Below the pieces are notes generated by a model, which saw only the letters and a program-made list of their open reading frames with translations, was not told the DNA's origin and searched no databases. DNA of 64,000 bases from Mesorhabditis belari (lineage: Eukaryota; Nematoda; Chromadorea; Rhabditida; Rhabditidae): the NCBI GenBank assembly GCA_958450365.1, contig CAUEEP010000750.1, forward strand, positions 1,016,501-1,080,500, given 5' to 3'. Position numbers and translations under genes: made by a program. Within the stretch, counting starts at the first letter, position 1. Each line of letters begins with the position of its first letter. Below, one piece after another: positions 9,354 through 20,884 of the stretch.

Positions 9354-12300
9354 ATGGAAGACAATGAAGGTCCTGGCAAATATTCCTTTGTTGTAAAGGG
9401 AAATGTGATCACGAGAGATATCCGAATGCCGCCCGAATACTCACCGCAAGAGGTAGATTCAATATAAAGAGTTAGAAAAGTTTTACGTCTTAAGAATGAT
9501 CAAGGTTACCGAAGTGCAAGGATTGCGTCCGGAGTTTTCCACTCAATCGGTCGAGGCGCTCAAGCAATTGTGTTGTGAGTTTTGAACTTATTTTCCATTT
9601 ACACACCACAACTTTTATTTAGCATTTAATCTTTATCATTAACACTTGCAAATTGCAGGGCTGCAACTTATACAAAAGATGGAGTGACGAAGAATGTGGC
9701 TGTGAAGAGGTGAGTGAAAAACAAAGATAATCCTAGTACCAGTACTAAACCTGATATCTATTTGCCCAGTAAAACAAAGCCAAGTCAATTGTAGGTACCG
9801 TATTCTCTATAATAGCAGCACGCCATAAGCATTGCCTAAATTACTCGAAATCTCGAGAACGGCTTATCAGAACATATTGATGTGGGGTCGGAAAATGTAG
9901 CTGACGATAAGATCTTGTGGGGGATTAGAGTGTTGAGCTTCTGCGAAAACTTAGAAACCGTAAATTAGTCATCAAGTCATCGGCGGGGTGCACTACTATT
10001 TAAGAGAATAGGGTAACTTATTGTTAGCCAGCTAAATTGTTCGTTTTGGACTTGGCTTTGGCTTATACATTCGCGATTTTTGACTTTTTGAAACAGCTCT
10101 GACACCGAAATATAACAGGAAAGATAACTACGGCCTCGCCACGTTGAAACATGGTATCCCATCAGATCTGCCAAGCTGACCTCGGTTAGTCTCTGGTTCG
10201 AATCCAGAAGATGAATCAGGGTTCAATCAATGTTCGCTAAACCGAACGCTGTAGGTAACCGTATAATCGAGTGCTGTAGGTAACCGTATAACCATATGGT
10301 GCACTGGTTGCCAAGTCCGGCCCCCCTAGGCCCCTTCCCCTCGGGATTGGGATAACCAGGGATCCAAATGAGTAGACTTGCCTAAAGCGCAAGCTCATAT
10401 AAAGCGAAGAGCCTTCTCCTCCTACATCGTCTCCTACATCGTCCCATCCTCACAAACGTTAGAATAGTTCCTAGGTCTCAATGTGTAAATTATGATTATG
10501 TGTATGCAAAATAAATCACCGATAACCCCGGTATACATTATTAAGAACGGTAAAAGTCCAAAGCTAGAATCAAAATTTTTACATGAACTTTTAGAACTCT
10601 GAAAATGTACAAAAATTCAATTTTTTTCAGCAAAAATTTCAGTCGACAGTTACTTTTTGATTTTTGGCAATTATTTCAGATATGACATCCAAAATCTTCG
10701 ACAAAGAAGTATTCCAAACACGTTCACGCAATTGTTGAGAGAAGTTCACAATACTCGATTTCTAGTTCATCCAAATGTGAGTTTAAAAGTTTAAACTCTA
10801 GAAAATGTCGAAAAGCTTTCTTTTTAAATCTGTAATCTGGAACCAAATCTGTACCTAAATCGACCAAATCTGTACATAGATGGAACCAACAAATGGAACC
10901 AGATCTGTCCAAAAATAGAACCAAATCTGTACCTACAGCGAACCAAATCTGTACCTACACCGAACCAAATCTGTACCTAAATGGAACCAAATCTGTACCT
11001 AAATGGAACCAAATCTATACCTAAATGGAACCAAATCTGTACATAGATGTAGCCAACAAATGGAACCAGATCTATGCAAAAATAGAACCAAATCTGTACC
11101 TACAGCGAACCAAATCTGTACCTAAATCGACCAAATCTGTACCTACACCGAACCAAATCTGTACCTAAATGGAACCAAATCTGTACATAGATGTAGCCAA
11201 CAAATGGAACCAGATCTATGCAAAAATAGAACCAAATCTGTAACCTAAATCGACCAAATCTGTACCTAAATGAAACCAAATCTGATTGATTTATTTTTAG
11301 ATTGTAAAGGTGTTTGATGTGTGTTACCAAGAGGGACCCAATGGATCACTGCACTACGTTTTGATTACAACCGAAAGAATGAATCACACTTTAGACAATT
11401 TCTTTGCGTTGGTTTTAAAAATTCACTAAAATACCTATGAAAAAGCATTGAAGACTTTGAATATTCAGTACTGTAGTGAGATAAGTGAGTCAAGAGTGCA
11501 GTTTAACACTCACAAAGATCTTCTAAACAAAACTTTAAGCCAGCCCTGGCTTCTGATGAACCCAGGAAGCTTCTAGTGAAGCTTTTTGTGCTCCAGATCT
11601 GCAGCAGAATAGATCAGGCAAGGTCAGAACCTGACAAGAAGCTAGGTCCAAACATGACTACCGGCCGGCGCACTATCAGAAACTTTTTGTGGCTCAAGTT
11701 AGGCAATGCAAGGCTAAAATCCGATCAAGTCCAGACTTCTGGTGGTCTTCTGGTGGACTCATAAAGTTTTTATGAGTCAAGCTGATAGGTTTTTATGAGT
11801 TAAGCATCAGGTCCTGATGCTGATAGCATTTATGTCAACTAGTATTATAAGAAATAGAAAAGAAACCTAAACTATTATTATAACCTAAGCAGAAAGCTCT
11901 TTTGGATAACAAAATAATGTTTGTTTAAGTTCTTTGGAAGGACAACGAAAACATCGACGTGTCGTGGCATTGCTTGTGCAACTTTTCCGAGCACTTGAGT
12001 TCCTCCATCAACGAGGGATCATGCATCGGGTGGGTACTTTTCTAACCAGATTTATTTGCTTTAAATGTAAAAATACTCAGTCTTTAAAGTTATGAAATTT
12101 CAGGATATCTCACCAAAGAACATTGGAATGAACAACACGGGATTTGAGATAAAGTTGCTCGATTTTGGGAGTTGTGGGTTAGTGTTGTTAACATTTAATG
12201 TAAAATAGAATATCCTGGACTAGCCGGGCACAGGTTTAATGCTGCTTTAACTCCTCCGTAATACTAGCCAATACAGGCTTGTGTAGCAAGCAATACAGCA

Positions 12301-14260
12301 ACACAACCAGCTCCGTAATACGAGCAATACAGGCTTGTGTAGCAAGCAATACAGTAACACAAACAGCTCCGCAATACTCGCAATACAGGCTTGTGTAGCA
12401 AGCAATACAGCAACACTACCAGCTTCGTAATACGAGCAATACAGGCTTGTGCAGCAAGCAATACAACAACACAACCAGCTCCGTAATACTAGCAATCACA
12501 TAATATTCAGCCATTGGACAGGATTAGGCCAATAGATTTGTTAAAAGTCTAAAAAAGATTCTCCTTTAGACAAACAAATCCTTTTGGTGATCACACAAAA
12601 CAGGTGATGACTCCCCCAATCTATCAACCACTCGAAGTAATCCTTCAGAAACCATACAATTCTGGAGGTTTGTTTTTAATAAGAACTCAAATCTTTCACC
12701 CAACAAAGGCATTCAGTGGATGTTTGGGCGGCTGGGCTTGTGGCGCTTGCGATGCTTGGTTGTAAGCTCATGTTTCCCACTGATGACGATATGAAGAAGG
12801 TGAAAAGATTCGTGAGCCACCTTTAAGTCTTCTGTTTTCTAAAAGACACCTAGAAATGCCGTAATCAAACCGTTAGTTTACATTCGATCAGCCAAATTTT
12901 GACATCATTGGTTGAACTTTGAGATTTCTCATCGAATGATACAAAAATTGAGCTGTGAAATTATAACTGATGGCTTGATTACAGTATTTTTCTAAAATAG
13001 ATGCATTTTAGAAAACGAATTACTTGTAAGAAGGCACTCGTTAGTAATTAAAACCTGTAAAAATACCAGAATTCGAATCCAGAATTTAGAATCCGCTCAA
13101 TTGTGTCAAAGAGAGGATTCTCAATGTGCTTGGAGTTCCGTCAACAAAATATTGTGAAATGTGAGTTGAGCTTATAGATAGAGAAAGCTTATAGAGAAAT
13201 TTTGAACTTCTAGAAGTTCAGATTTGGTCCAATTTTGATTTCGGAAGGAACAAGAGAAGCTATTTTGGAAAAAAAACTTGACGAAGCGATGGAGGATCGT
13301 TTGGACGAGGATCAAGGGGATTTGACAAGTGAGTAGCTCACTTCACTCGTAAATGCTACAACTAAATACTACAACACTCGTAAATACTACAACTACAACC
13401 GCTCACAACTTATTTTAAAGGTTTTTAACAGAACTTTTCAGAAGGTGAGCTGAAAAAGCTACTGATCCGAATCCTCGATGTGAACCCGCTCACAAGACCG
13501 AGAGCTTTCGAATGTTTAGAGATGAAATATCTGCAAAATACACATGTGAGTTTGCAAAGTGCTCATAAAACTAACGGATTTCAAAATCCTAGAACTTATC
13601 CATGAAATGAGCTGACTAACTATCGTCGGATGCCAGCAGATCCTAGAATTTGGATAATCATTTGGATTTTGGCTTTTTGAGATTTCAAAACATAAGATCT
13701 ACAAGTCATTTTTTCCTTCTCAATCTCAAACTCTAATCTTGGCCTCCGTCTCAGCCTCAGGTCTCTAATCTTGTCCCACGAATTGTTCCAAGAGTAATTA
13801 TTTCTGGACAGGTAAAACCAGAGGCAGATCAAAAAGTTCCATTTGAAACACTCGATTCAATCCCATAAAAGGATTTCATTCTCAGCGCCACTTGAAGCCA
13901 ACACCTTTAGCGGCTGATGCGATCGTCGAAAAAAACGAAAAAGAACTCTAATCTTGGCTTCAGCCTCAGCCTCAGGTCTCTAATCTTGGCCTCAGGCCTC
14001 TAATCATGGCCTCAGCCTCAGCCTCAGGTCTCTAATCTTGTCCCACGAATTGTTCCAAGAGTAATTATTTCTGGACAGGTAAAACCAGAGGCAGATCAAA
14101 AAGTTCCATTTGAAACACTCGATTCAATCCCATAAAAGGATTTCATTCTCAGCGCCACTTGAAGCCAACACCTTTAGCGGCTGATGCGATCGTCGAAAAA
14201 AACGAAAAAGACGAGGAACTTTTGAAAGATCTTCTCTTTTATTCGGCTAGAAAGATTTAA
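9354..14260 (+). CDS. Divergent JNK-like MAP kinase
   Basis: Predicted protein-Ser/Thr kinase of about 410 residues. Exons: 9354-9452, 9495-9574, 9659-9709, 10680-10776, 11301-11411, about 11930-12029, 12104-12177, 12570-12667, 12717-12799, 13090-13160, 13222-13328, 13442-13545, then 14028-14078 and 14153-14260. Seen in order: glycine loop SIGRGAQAIV (the GAQ is JNK-like), VAVKR with the ATP lysine, LLREV (helix C Glu), FLHQRGIMHR joined to DISPKNI, LLDFGSCG, VMTPPIYQPLEVIL, VDVWAAGLVALAM, and a C-lobe NPLTRPRAFECL. The catalytic Lys, Glu, HRD Asp, Asn and DFG are kept. The TPY activation motif reads TPP, APE reads PLE, and the usual HRDxK lysine is Ser. All phases close except between 11411 and the next exon, where canonical sites leave a mismatch. 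The last exon pair exists twice (13761-13951 and 14028-14260). Substrate and pathway are unknown. It could be a JNK/KGB-type paralogue or a failing gene. Confidence 0.8.
10135..10520 (+). repeat. SINE-like repeat with tRNA-like head
   Basis: In the third kinase intron. At 10186-10205 the sequence CTCTGGTTCGAATCCAGAAG is a good B box flanked by short pairing arms. A body of about 290 bp follows with duplicated GCTGTAGGTAACCGTATAA and an AATAAA near the end. No complete cloverleaf can be drawn. Confidence 0.4.
10846..11290. repeat. Minisatellite in kinase intron 4
   Basis: Repeats of about 19 bp with core GGAACCAAATCTGTACCTAA, mixed with GGAACCAGATCTATGCAAAA variants. They fill most of the intron between 10777 and 11300. 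Confidence 0.9.
12247..12497. repeat. Minisatellite, about 60-bp unit, four copies
   Basis: Units contain CTCCGTAATACGAGCAATAC and AGGCTTGTGTAGCAAGCAAT. It lies in the kinase intron between 12177 and 12570. Open frames on the minus strand here are periodic artefacts. Confidence 0.9.
13737..14205 (+). repeat. Tandem duplication carrying the kinase's last two exons
   Basis: The 13737-13945 segment recurs at about 13995-14215 with near identity. It includes an exon VSNLVPRIVPRVIISGQ, a 74-bp intron and the start of the final exon. Between the copies is a short CT-rich repeat (TCTAATCTTGGCCTCAGCCT). In the first copy the final exon ends early (EKNEKEL stop, 13886-13951). In the second it runs on to ARKI at 14260. 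Confidence 0.9.
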
Positions 14261-14483
14261 TTTGCTCAGTTGTGACTTTCGCCAACTCTCATTTATTTCT
14301 ATACTCATACTGCCAATTGTTGTTTTGCTCATGAGTTGTGTATTTTGTTTATTGGAATCGGATATTCTTTATTGGTTGGATCTGTCGCTTCTCTAAAGTT
14401 AGTCAACGCTTAAAAACTGAATTTTGTTTCAGCTCAACGAAGAATATCAAAAGAAAATCGTAGAACTTTTAAACTATCTATTA

Positions 14484-15375
14484 GGTACATGCATAAGAAA
14501 TGCTGATTTCAACATTTTCATAAATTTCCAATGACAGAAACTGATATCGATGAATGTTATATGTTATATGTTATAAACTATTTGAAAGTTGTAAATCTCC
14601 TCTACAAAATAGGCTAAAACGTTTTTTGAATTGATCGAAGCATTGAAGAAATTTCAAGGGCGAAATGCGAGTGACCAAAAAAGGGCACTTTTTGAAAACC
14701 CCTTTTATATAGTGGAAAATGACCGCCCTAAATATTATTCAAAATAATATCATTCAAAATAATTAAGAGTTGGGATCATTTCATGGGAAAACTTTGTTTT
14801 TACAATCATTTTTCTTTTTTTTGTGAAAAAGCCGCTTTTTTGACAATTTTGAGGGTTTTGAACTTACGCTCTATGTAAATTTCTGTAAATTTCATCACTT
14901 TCAACCAATGGCCTCCATCAAGCCCAGAATTGAATTCTTTGGATTACAGTGCTTGGTCTGTTTTGGAGTCAAAAGCTTGCAAAAAAAAGGCCATTCCACA
15001 GTCGATTCTTTGAAGAAATCATTGCAAAAGGCATGGGATGAGCTGGATGTTCCATACATATCTGCCACCATTGATGCCTTCCCAAAGCGCCTTTAGGCCT
15101 GTATTGCCGCGAAAGGAGACGTGTTTGAGAATTTGTTTGTTTGTTTTGTTTGTTTGTTATTTGTTTCTTCGCCGCCGTAATTATCGGGCACCCTGTATAG
15201 TGAAAAATGATCGCCCTTCAAATATCATTCAAAATAAGTAAGAGTTGGGATCATTTCATGGGGAAAACTTCAATTTTGGGAAGCTAACTCTATTTTGAAC
15301 ACACTAAACTTGTCTCTAAAGTGACTTGATTCCTTTTTTGGTCACTCGCATTTCGCCCTCGAAATTTCTTCAATG
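14484..15375. mobile_element. MITE family M, copy 1, with an inserted transposon remnant
   Basis: Begins GGTACATGCATAAGAAATGC after TA, and matches the complete copy at 35478-36198 through ATTTCGAGGGCGAAATGCGA, ending near TTTCTTCAATGG. A Tc1-like fragment replaces part of its centre (14905-15199). Confidence 0.8.
14905..15199 (+). pseudogene. Tc1/Tc3-like transposase C-terminal fragment
   Basis: Reads QWPPSSPELNSLDYSAWSVL, then after a frameshift SLKKSLQKAWDELDV and TIDAFPKRL, and then a terminus CGGGCACCCTGTATAG. Both frames are needed, so it is dead. It lies inside MITE M copy 1. Confidence 0.8.
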
Positions 15376-15645
15376 GTGAAATCAAGACTAAAGTCTTGTT
15401 TTCCTTTGGCTACTTTGCACAAAATTTTTTTCTTCGCGCCATTCCATGATATATTTGCAAAGAAAGTCACAAAAACTACACCCAAGTTCACCTTTTCAAG
15501 GTAAATTTGACCAACTAGCCTACCCTAATCTATTTGAATTCTTAAAAGTTTTCAATAAAAGTTTCAAATCATAGAAAATTCAGAAAGCAAACAGAGAAAA
15601 GGATATAAAGAACATTTTGGAAGAGATTCTATTTGGGTTTACAAA

Positions 15646-18600
15646 ATGGAGAGCAAAATTTTGTGTTTTATCCTTCTGGGAATTGTCGGCTATGCAAATG
15701 GGCAGGTAAAATTTTAAATTCATAAAAAAATGAACAATTTAAAGTTAGCTTGCAAAAGTTTGAATCGAATTTTAGATTTAAACTTGAGCATTTTAGCATT
15801 TTATGAGATGCTATCGATGCTATTTGAATACTACCGTAATATTTCCATTTTATTTAACCTATCTACCTTGCTATGACAGCTATGACACACTTATTCAAGA
15901 ACACTGACAGCTATGACACATTTATTCAAGAAAAACCCTCTAACTAGTAAGCCGAACTTACTCGAACTTCAGAATGTCCCAACAAACGTTACGCAGATCG
16001 TTCTTGGATCAATGATGATGATACAAAATGTTGGTGCTTTTGCTTGCTCAAGTTTTAATTGTGTTTGTGTTTCAAGTTCAAATTTATCTATCTAGGGCTT
16101 TGACTATGTTGGTTCGGTGAGTTTGGTGAGGGATCAAGGGGTGAACATCATCGTCGACACGCCAGCTTCACTTGATAACAGAAATCGGGATCTTATGTTG
16201 CGGGGTAGAGCTTTTCTGATTACTCTTATGTTTTCCATGTTTGTTAAAATCTCACAAAAACAAAAGCAGTCAATTTTTGGGAAAACATTTTAGACAAACA
16301 ATCAAATTTAAGGGGTAAATTTCTTCGAGAAATTTGCGCATAGTGACGACAAAAAAGCGGGAAAGCTCACAAGAGCATGGTTGAAGCTTAAGGTGAAGAA
16401 TTGGATCGGGATAATGATAGAAACAGTATTTCGGGCATGAGGAACCCGATACTTTATTTAGTTTTTGTCTAAACCCCTCTGGTTTTCGAGATAAACGAGA
16501 TGCGAGATTTCGAGACTATCGAGATTTCGAGCAAATTTGAGTACCTAACTCTGGTTTATAAGGGTTCTTTCCCCTTCAGCCAGGCATGACCAGATGGTAA
16601 GTGGGCTCGCTCTGAATCTCAGCTTTACTTTTCACCCACGGGTTCGGATCCGTTTCGGGAAAAACTTTGTCGGACTTTTTTGATTTGTACTGGTCAAAGC
16701 TTAAGGTGAAGAATTGGATCAGCATAGATCAGCACAGCAAAAGGTATTTCGTGAGGAATCGGATACTGGATTTATTTTTTGTCTAAACCCCTCTGGTTTT
16801 CGAGATAAACGCGTTGCAAATTTGGATACCAAACCCCAGTTTATAAGGGTTCTTTCCATTTCAGTGCTATTTGAAATTTCAACTAGCGTCTCTCCTAAAA
16901 CACATGAAAAACTTGCTCTTTTTAGGCATCCAACAAGCCGGTCTCACTCCGGCTTCCATCAACTATCTTGTCACCACTCATGGTCATCCTGATCACTTTG
17001 GACAAGACCATCTTTTCCCAAATGCTCGTCGAGTGATGACCGTTTTCAACGGTACCGGATCCAGCTATCTCTATACTTCGTTGTTCAATGATGTGAGTTC
17101 ATTTCTCAGTAAACACTCAGTCAATTCAATACTTTGTTTGCTTAATTTGCTAGTTCTAGTGCTAGGAGATGGAAGTGAAAAGAGTAAACATTGAAATTGG
17201 TTTTTGAAGACTTTTTGAAGACTTTAACGAAAAGAATTTGAAAATACAACAAAGATTAGAATCTATTTTCAGAAAGATATCAAAACCATGTCAACTAATA
17301 CAGAGGTTTGGAGCACTCCAGGGCACACAGGGCAAGATATCTCATTGATTGTCAAGAATACAGTCTGTTGTGGAACGGTGGCTATTGTTGGTGAGTTGAA
17401 TACCTATTTACCTGCACATATTCCTCTATTAGAGCGCATAAAGCTCTATTTTTCAGTACCATTCTTTAATCACAACCAAAAAGGCAAAAAGAAGCGCCCA
17501 AAAAAATCACATAAGGGGGTAGTTTTCATAAAATTGTTTTCATTTTGTTTTCATAAAATCACTTTATTTCGATTGGAAATGCTTTGAAATGTACGAAAAA
17601 GGACATTTAAAATAAAAAGTTATGTTCATGGTTCTATCCCTGGATGTCTGACCCTTCAAAATCTCTGTGGTCCTTTTTTTTGCTCAAAAAATGTTAGCCA
17701 GAATTTTTTAAAGAAACGATTCGAATTTTATTGACTTTTAAATTATAATTTGGACTCATATGCATCATTTTAAGCACCTTTGGAGAAATTCTTTTTTTTG
17801 GAAAAAGTTGGACCTGTGAGCTGTCAAAATTAGCTCTATCCGGAGACAGATATAGCGGAGGTGATAGAGGTCCTAATAGCGGAAGTGATAGAGGTCCTAA
17901 TAGCGGAAGTGATAGAGGTCCTAATAGCGGAGGTGATAGAGGTCCTAATAGCGGAGGTGATAGAGGTCCTAATAGCGGAAGTGATAGAGGTCCTAATAGC
18001 GGAGGTGATAGAGGTCCTAATCTACCCTAAGTCCTAATAGAGGACTTAGGATAGATTGATTTTAAGTGCAAAAATCTTCTCAAATATGTTATGAACTTAT
18101 TCATTTAGGCGATCTCATCTGGAATGCTCAAGATGTGCTCAATTCGACCGTTTCGATGAACGCGGCAATGAACCGGGCTTTAGGTTGCCATTCTGGCGAT
18201 TAACCTAGTTTTTGCATTGGCATAAGTACTTTGTCTTGTCGTACTTGTCAAGGTACTTGTCGGTTTATACCTCCACAAAGACTCATCTCGGTTAAGCATC
18301 CCCATCCGAGTCTTCTCGGTTATCGATTTTCGTTCGACTGATCGACTGATCACTTCAGGCGATCGCTCTACTTCACTAAACATAATCATCCCTCGAAAGT
18401 TGTCAGCTCCTTGCTGAAAACTTGGAACTTCTTGGAAGTGATAACTTGGAAGCAAGGAACTTCAAACTTCAACTTCAAACACTTTGTTTTCAACTTTCAG
18501 TTCGGAGTCTTGTATCCTAGTTAGGAGTCTTGTATCCTAGTTAGGAGTCTTGTGTCCTAGTTAGGAGTCTTGTATCCTAGTTCGGAGTCTTGTATCCTAG

Positions 18601-19065
18601 TTAGGAGTCTTGTATCCTAGTTAGGAGTCTTGTATCCTAGTTAGGAGTCTTGTATCCTAGTTAGGAGTCTTGTATCCTAGTCTTGTATCCTGTAACTTCA
18701 AAAACTTTGTTTTCAACTTCAAACACTTGGTTGAGTCTCTGTGAATGTATAAACGACAAGTACTAGAATTTCTAAATCTAAATTTTGTTAAAGCGTCAAC
18801 TGCAAATCCTTCGTTCTTTTACTTTTCAATATGAAAAATTGATTTCAGCAAGACTCAGCCGAAATCGTGTTCTTTGTGCTTCGGACTGGATCGTGCCTGG
18901 ACATGGGCCAATGTTTAGGTATTTTTTTAGATTTCAAATGAAAATATCTCTAGCTTAACGTGAAGTCAATACAAAATTTTAAAAAAATAATCATTTGCTT
19001 TTAGAGTAACCGATCAAATGAAGCAAATCGCTCTTTGTCAAGGAAGACTTTCTTCCTCGGGATAA
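15646..19065 (+). CDS. Secreted MBLAC1-like metallo-beta-lactamase-fold hydrolase
   Basis: Seven exons with all phases closing: 15646-15705, 16096-16204, 16926-17092, 17273-17390, 18109-18183, 18849-18918 and 19005-19065, giving 219 residues. Exon 1 is a signal peptide ([20 protein letters not shown]). The fold follows: [17 protein letters not shown], then [15 protein letters not shown] with the HxHxDH zinc motif, [13 protein letters not shown] with the third metal His, GDLIWNAQD with the bridging Asp, and VPGHGPMF with the last His. So the full set of metal ligands is present. This matches the MBLAC1 group, which is short and lacks the RNase-type extra domains. The signal peptide suggests it acts in the secretory path or outside the cell. 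The substrate cannot be told from sequence. Introns 2, 4 and 5 carry duplicated repeats and minisatellites. Confidence 0.88.
16313..16860 (+). repeat. Repeat with tRNA-like segment, partly duplicated, in intron 2 of the hydrolase gene
   Basis: The segment 16379-16575 recurs at 16692-16860 (shared AGCTTAAGGTGAAGAATTGG and CTAAACCCCTCTGGTTTTCG). Between the copies, at 16581-16665, lies a tRNA-like stretch with ATGACCAGATGGTAAGTGGG and the B-box-like CGGGTTCGGATCCG, followed by a T-run. The body shares AAAAAGCGGGAAAG with the 3-kb repeat. Confidence 0.5.
17853..18030. repeat. Minisatellite, 24-bp unit, seven copies
   Basis: Unit AGCGGAAGTGATAGAGGTCC plus TAAT, with A/G variation at one site. 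It lies in the intron between 17390 and 18109. Confidence 0.95.
18500..18682. repeat. Minisatellite, 20-bp unit, nine copies
   Basis: Unit TTAGGAGTCTTGTATCCTAG. The unit is partly self-complementary (CTAGTTAG, TCCTAG). It lies in the intron between 18183 and 18849. Confidence 0.95.
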
Positions 19066-19345
19066 ACCATTCATTATGCTGATTCGTTTAATGTTTTTGT
19101 TTAAATTTTTTTGTATTTACAAGTGAACCAGTTTAAAAGTGTTTGAAATTGCAAAGTTTCAATAGAGTATATTGTTGATAATGTTATTCAAGAATCACTG
19201 TAACAGTTGGAGTAAATGACAGACGAAATGAATAACTTGAACAATTTGAGAACATGAACACTTTGTTATCGCACAAATTTTCAGTTATCACTGCAGCTTG
19301 GATCATAAAAGTTGAGTTTAAACCATCAGAATCGTTTCTTCTCTA

Positions 19346-19779
19346 TTGGGTTGGTGAATTGAGCTATTGTCATATGGTTTGAGGCCTGCTACTGCCTGCT
19401 AGGCTGCCTGCTATTGTCATATGGTTTGAGCACTTTCTTCAAAAGAAACCCATTTTGGTGTCAATGGAAAAGTTGTAGAGAATCAAAAATCAAGCTTATA
19501 TCCAAATTTTCAGAACACTGCAAAAACTGGCTTTCAAGAAATGCCAAATTTACGAATTTCTACAAAACTTGCATCTTAAGCGAAAATACTAAGTGTATCT
19601 TTTCAGAAATTTGGCTATAAGCTTAATTTTTAATTCTCTACAACTTTTCCATTGACACCAAAATGGGTTTCTTTTGAAGGAAGTGCTCAAACTGGGACGT
19701 CTCCAGTCCTCGATTTTTGAGTCTCACACTTGTCTCACACACAAACTAAAATCCTACTACGAAAGAAGAATCCGCAAAT
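19346..19779 (+). mobile_element. MITE family A, copy 3, lacking its right end
   Basis: Begins TTGGGTTGGTGAATTGAGCT after TA. Near the left end there is a short local expansion of GCCTGCTA units. It runs through the internal hairpin and the transposase-tail region up to GGAATCCGCAAATGG, where it breaks into copied CTLD sequence. Confidence 0.8.
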
Positions 19780-19789
19780 GGCCAATCAA

Positions 19790-20058
19790 TCAGTTTCATG
19801 AATTCAATCGATTCTAGGCCATCTACGGAACCAATTTTCAACAAGCCGCTGATCAGCGCACTTCAATGGGTTCAACAATGGCCTCAATTCGTTCAGATGA
19901 AGAGAATCGAGTTGCCAATGGTGGGAAAAGATAAAAACTATATACTAATTAAGATAAAGAAAGAAATAAAGAACTTTCAAAGATTTAGAGGTGCTTAAAC
20001 TCGGAATACCGTTGACGACAGGGGTACAGGGTGGACTGCTTGGAGTGAAAAGGGTTCG
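19790..20058 (+). pseudogene. Orphan copy of two CTLD exons
   Basis: Close copy of 33980-34252, exons 7 and 8 of the two-CTLD gene with their intron and splice sites: 19818-19920 (AIYGTNFQQAADQ, SIRSDEENRV) and 19989-20053 (VLKLGIPLTTGVQGG). The reading frame is still open, but a conserved Cys is changed to Arg (ADQRTS in place of ADQCTS). No other exons of that gene are nearby. The right side continues into the same MITE junction as the parent locus. Confidence 0.85.
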
Positions 20059-20060
20059 TA

Positions 20061-20578
20061 TTGGATTGGTGAATTGAAAACTGCCGGCTATTATCATATG
20101 TGACAGTTTGAGCACTTTCTTAAAAAGAAACCCATTTTGGTGTCAATGGAAAAGTTGTAGAGAATCAAAAATCAAGCTTATGTCCAAATTTTCAGAACGA
20201 TTTAAAAACTGGTTTTCAAGAAATCCGAAATTTACGAATTTTCACAAAACTTGCATTTTAAGCGAAACTACTAAGTGTATCTTTTTGGAAATTCGGCTAT
20301 AAGCCTAATTTTTGATTCTTTACAACTTTTCCATTGCCACCAAAATGGGTTTCTTTTGAAGAAAGTGCTCAAACTGGGACATCTCTAGTCCTCCATTTTT
20401 GAGTCTCACACTTGTCTCACACACAAACCAAAACCCTACTACGAAAGAGGAATCCGCAAATTGCCTTTAAAATGGGCAGAAGTCGTCAATAATAATGGAA
20501 ATTATTAGGAATGAATTGATGGTTTTATGTTGAATAAATTTTAGTTCAAAGTCCGGCAGTTTTCAATTCACCACCCAA
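20061..20578 (+). mobile_element. MITE family A, copy 4
   Basis: Complete, with TA on both sides and the atypical left end TTGGATTGGTGAATTGAAAA. It shares its left flank and end variant with copy 6 at 34255, so the two come from one duplicated block. Confidence 0.88.
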
Positions 20579-20582
20579 TATC

Positions 20583-20632
20583 TAAAAACTTTCTAGGCCT
20601 TCTTCATGATTTTCTCGGCTCTTTTCATTGTT
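20583..20632 (+). repeat. 50-bp copy of the first exon of the 4-TM gene at 62.6 kb
   Basis: AAAAACTTTCTAGG followed by TCATGATTTTCTCGGCTC and TTTTCATTGTTG matches the minus strand at 62600-62650 almost base for base, including the ATG. It is too short to code. Confidence 0.7.
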
Positions 20633-20884
20633 GGAAGGAAGTTGAGAGTTCTTTTTGGTCATTTTAATCAGATCTTTTTCCAAGTTAACTTATTTATAGT
20701 TCTTTTTTAAATCTTCTTCGCTTATTGATTGTTATTCTTTCCTTTTTTAAAAGAAATCATTCTTATGCTTCAGTTTTTGTTTCAGTTTCCTACAATAAAT
20801 CTTTCAAGTAAACTTAATAACAAATGCACAAATAAATCACCGGCGTTAAATAACAAAATTTGATATCTAGAAATATCAAAAAGA

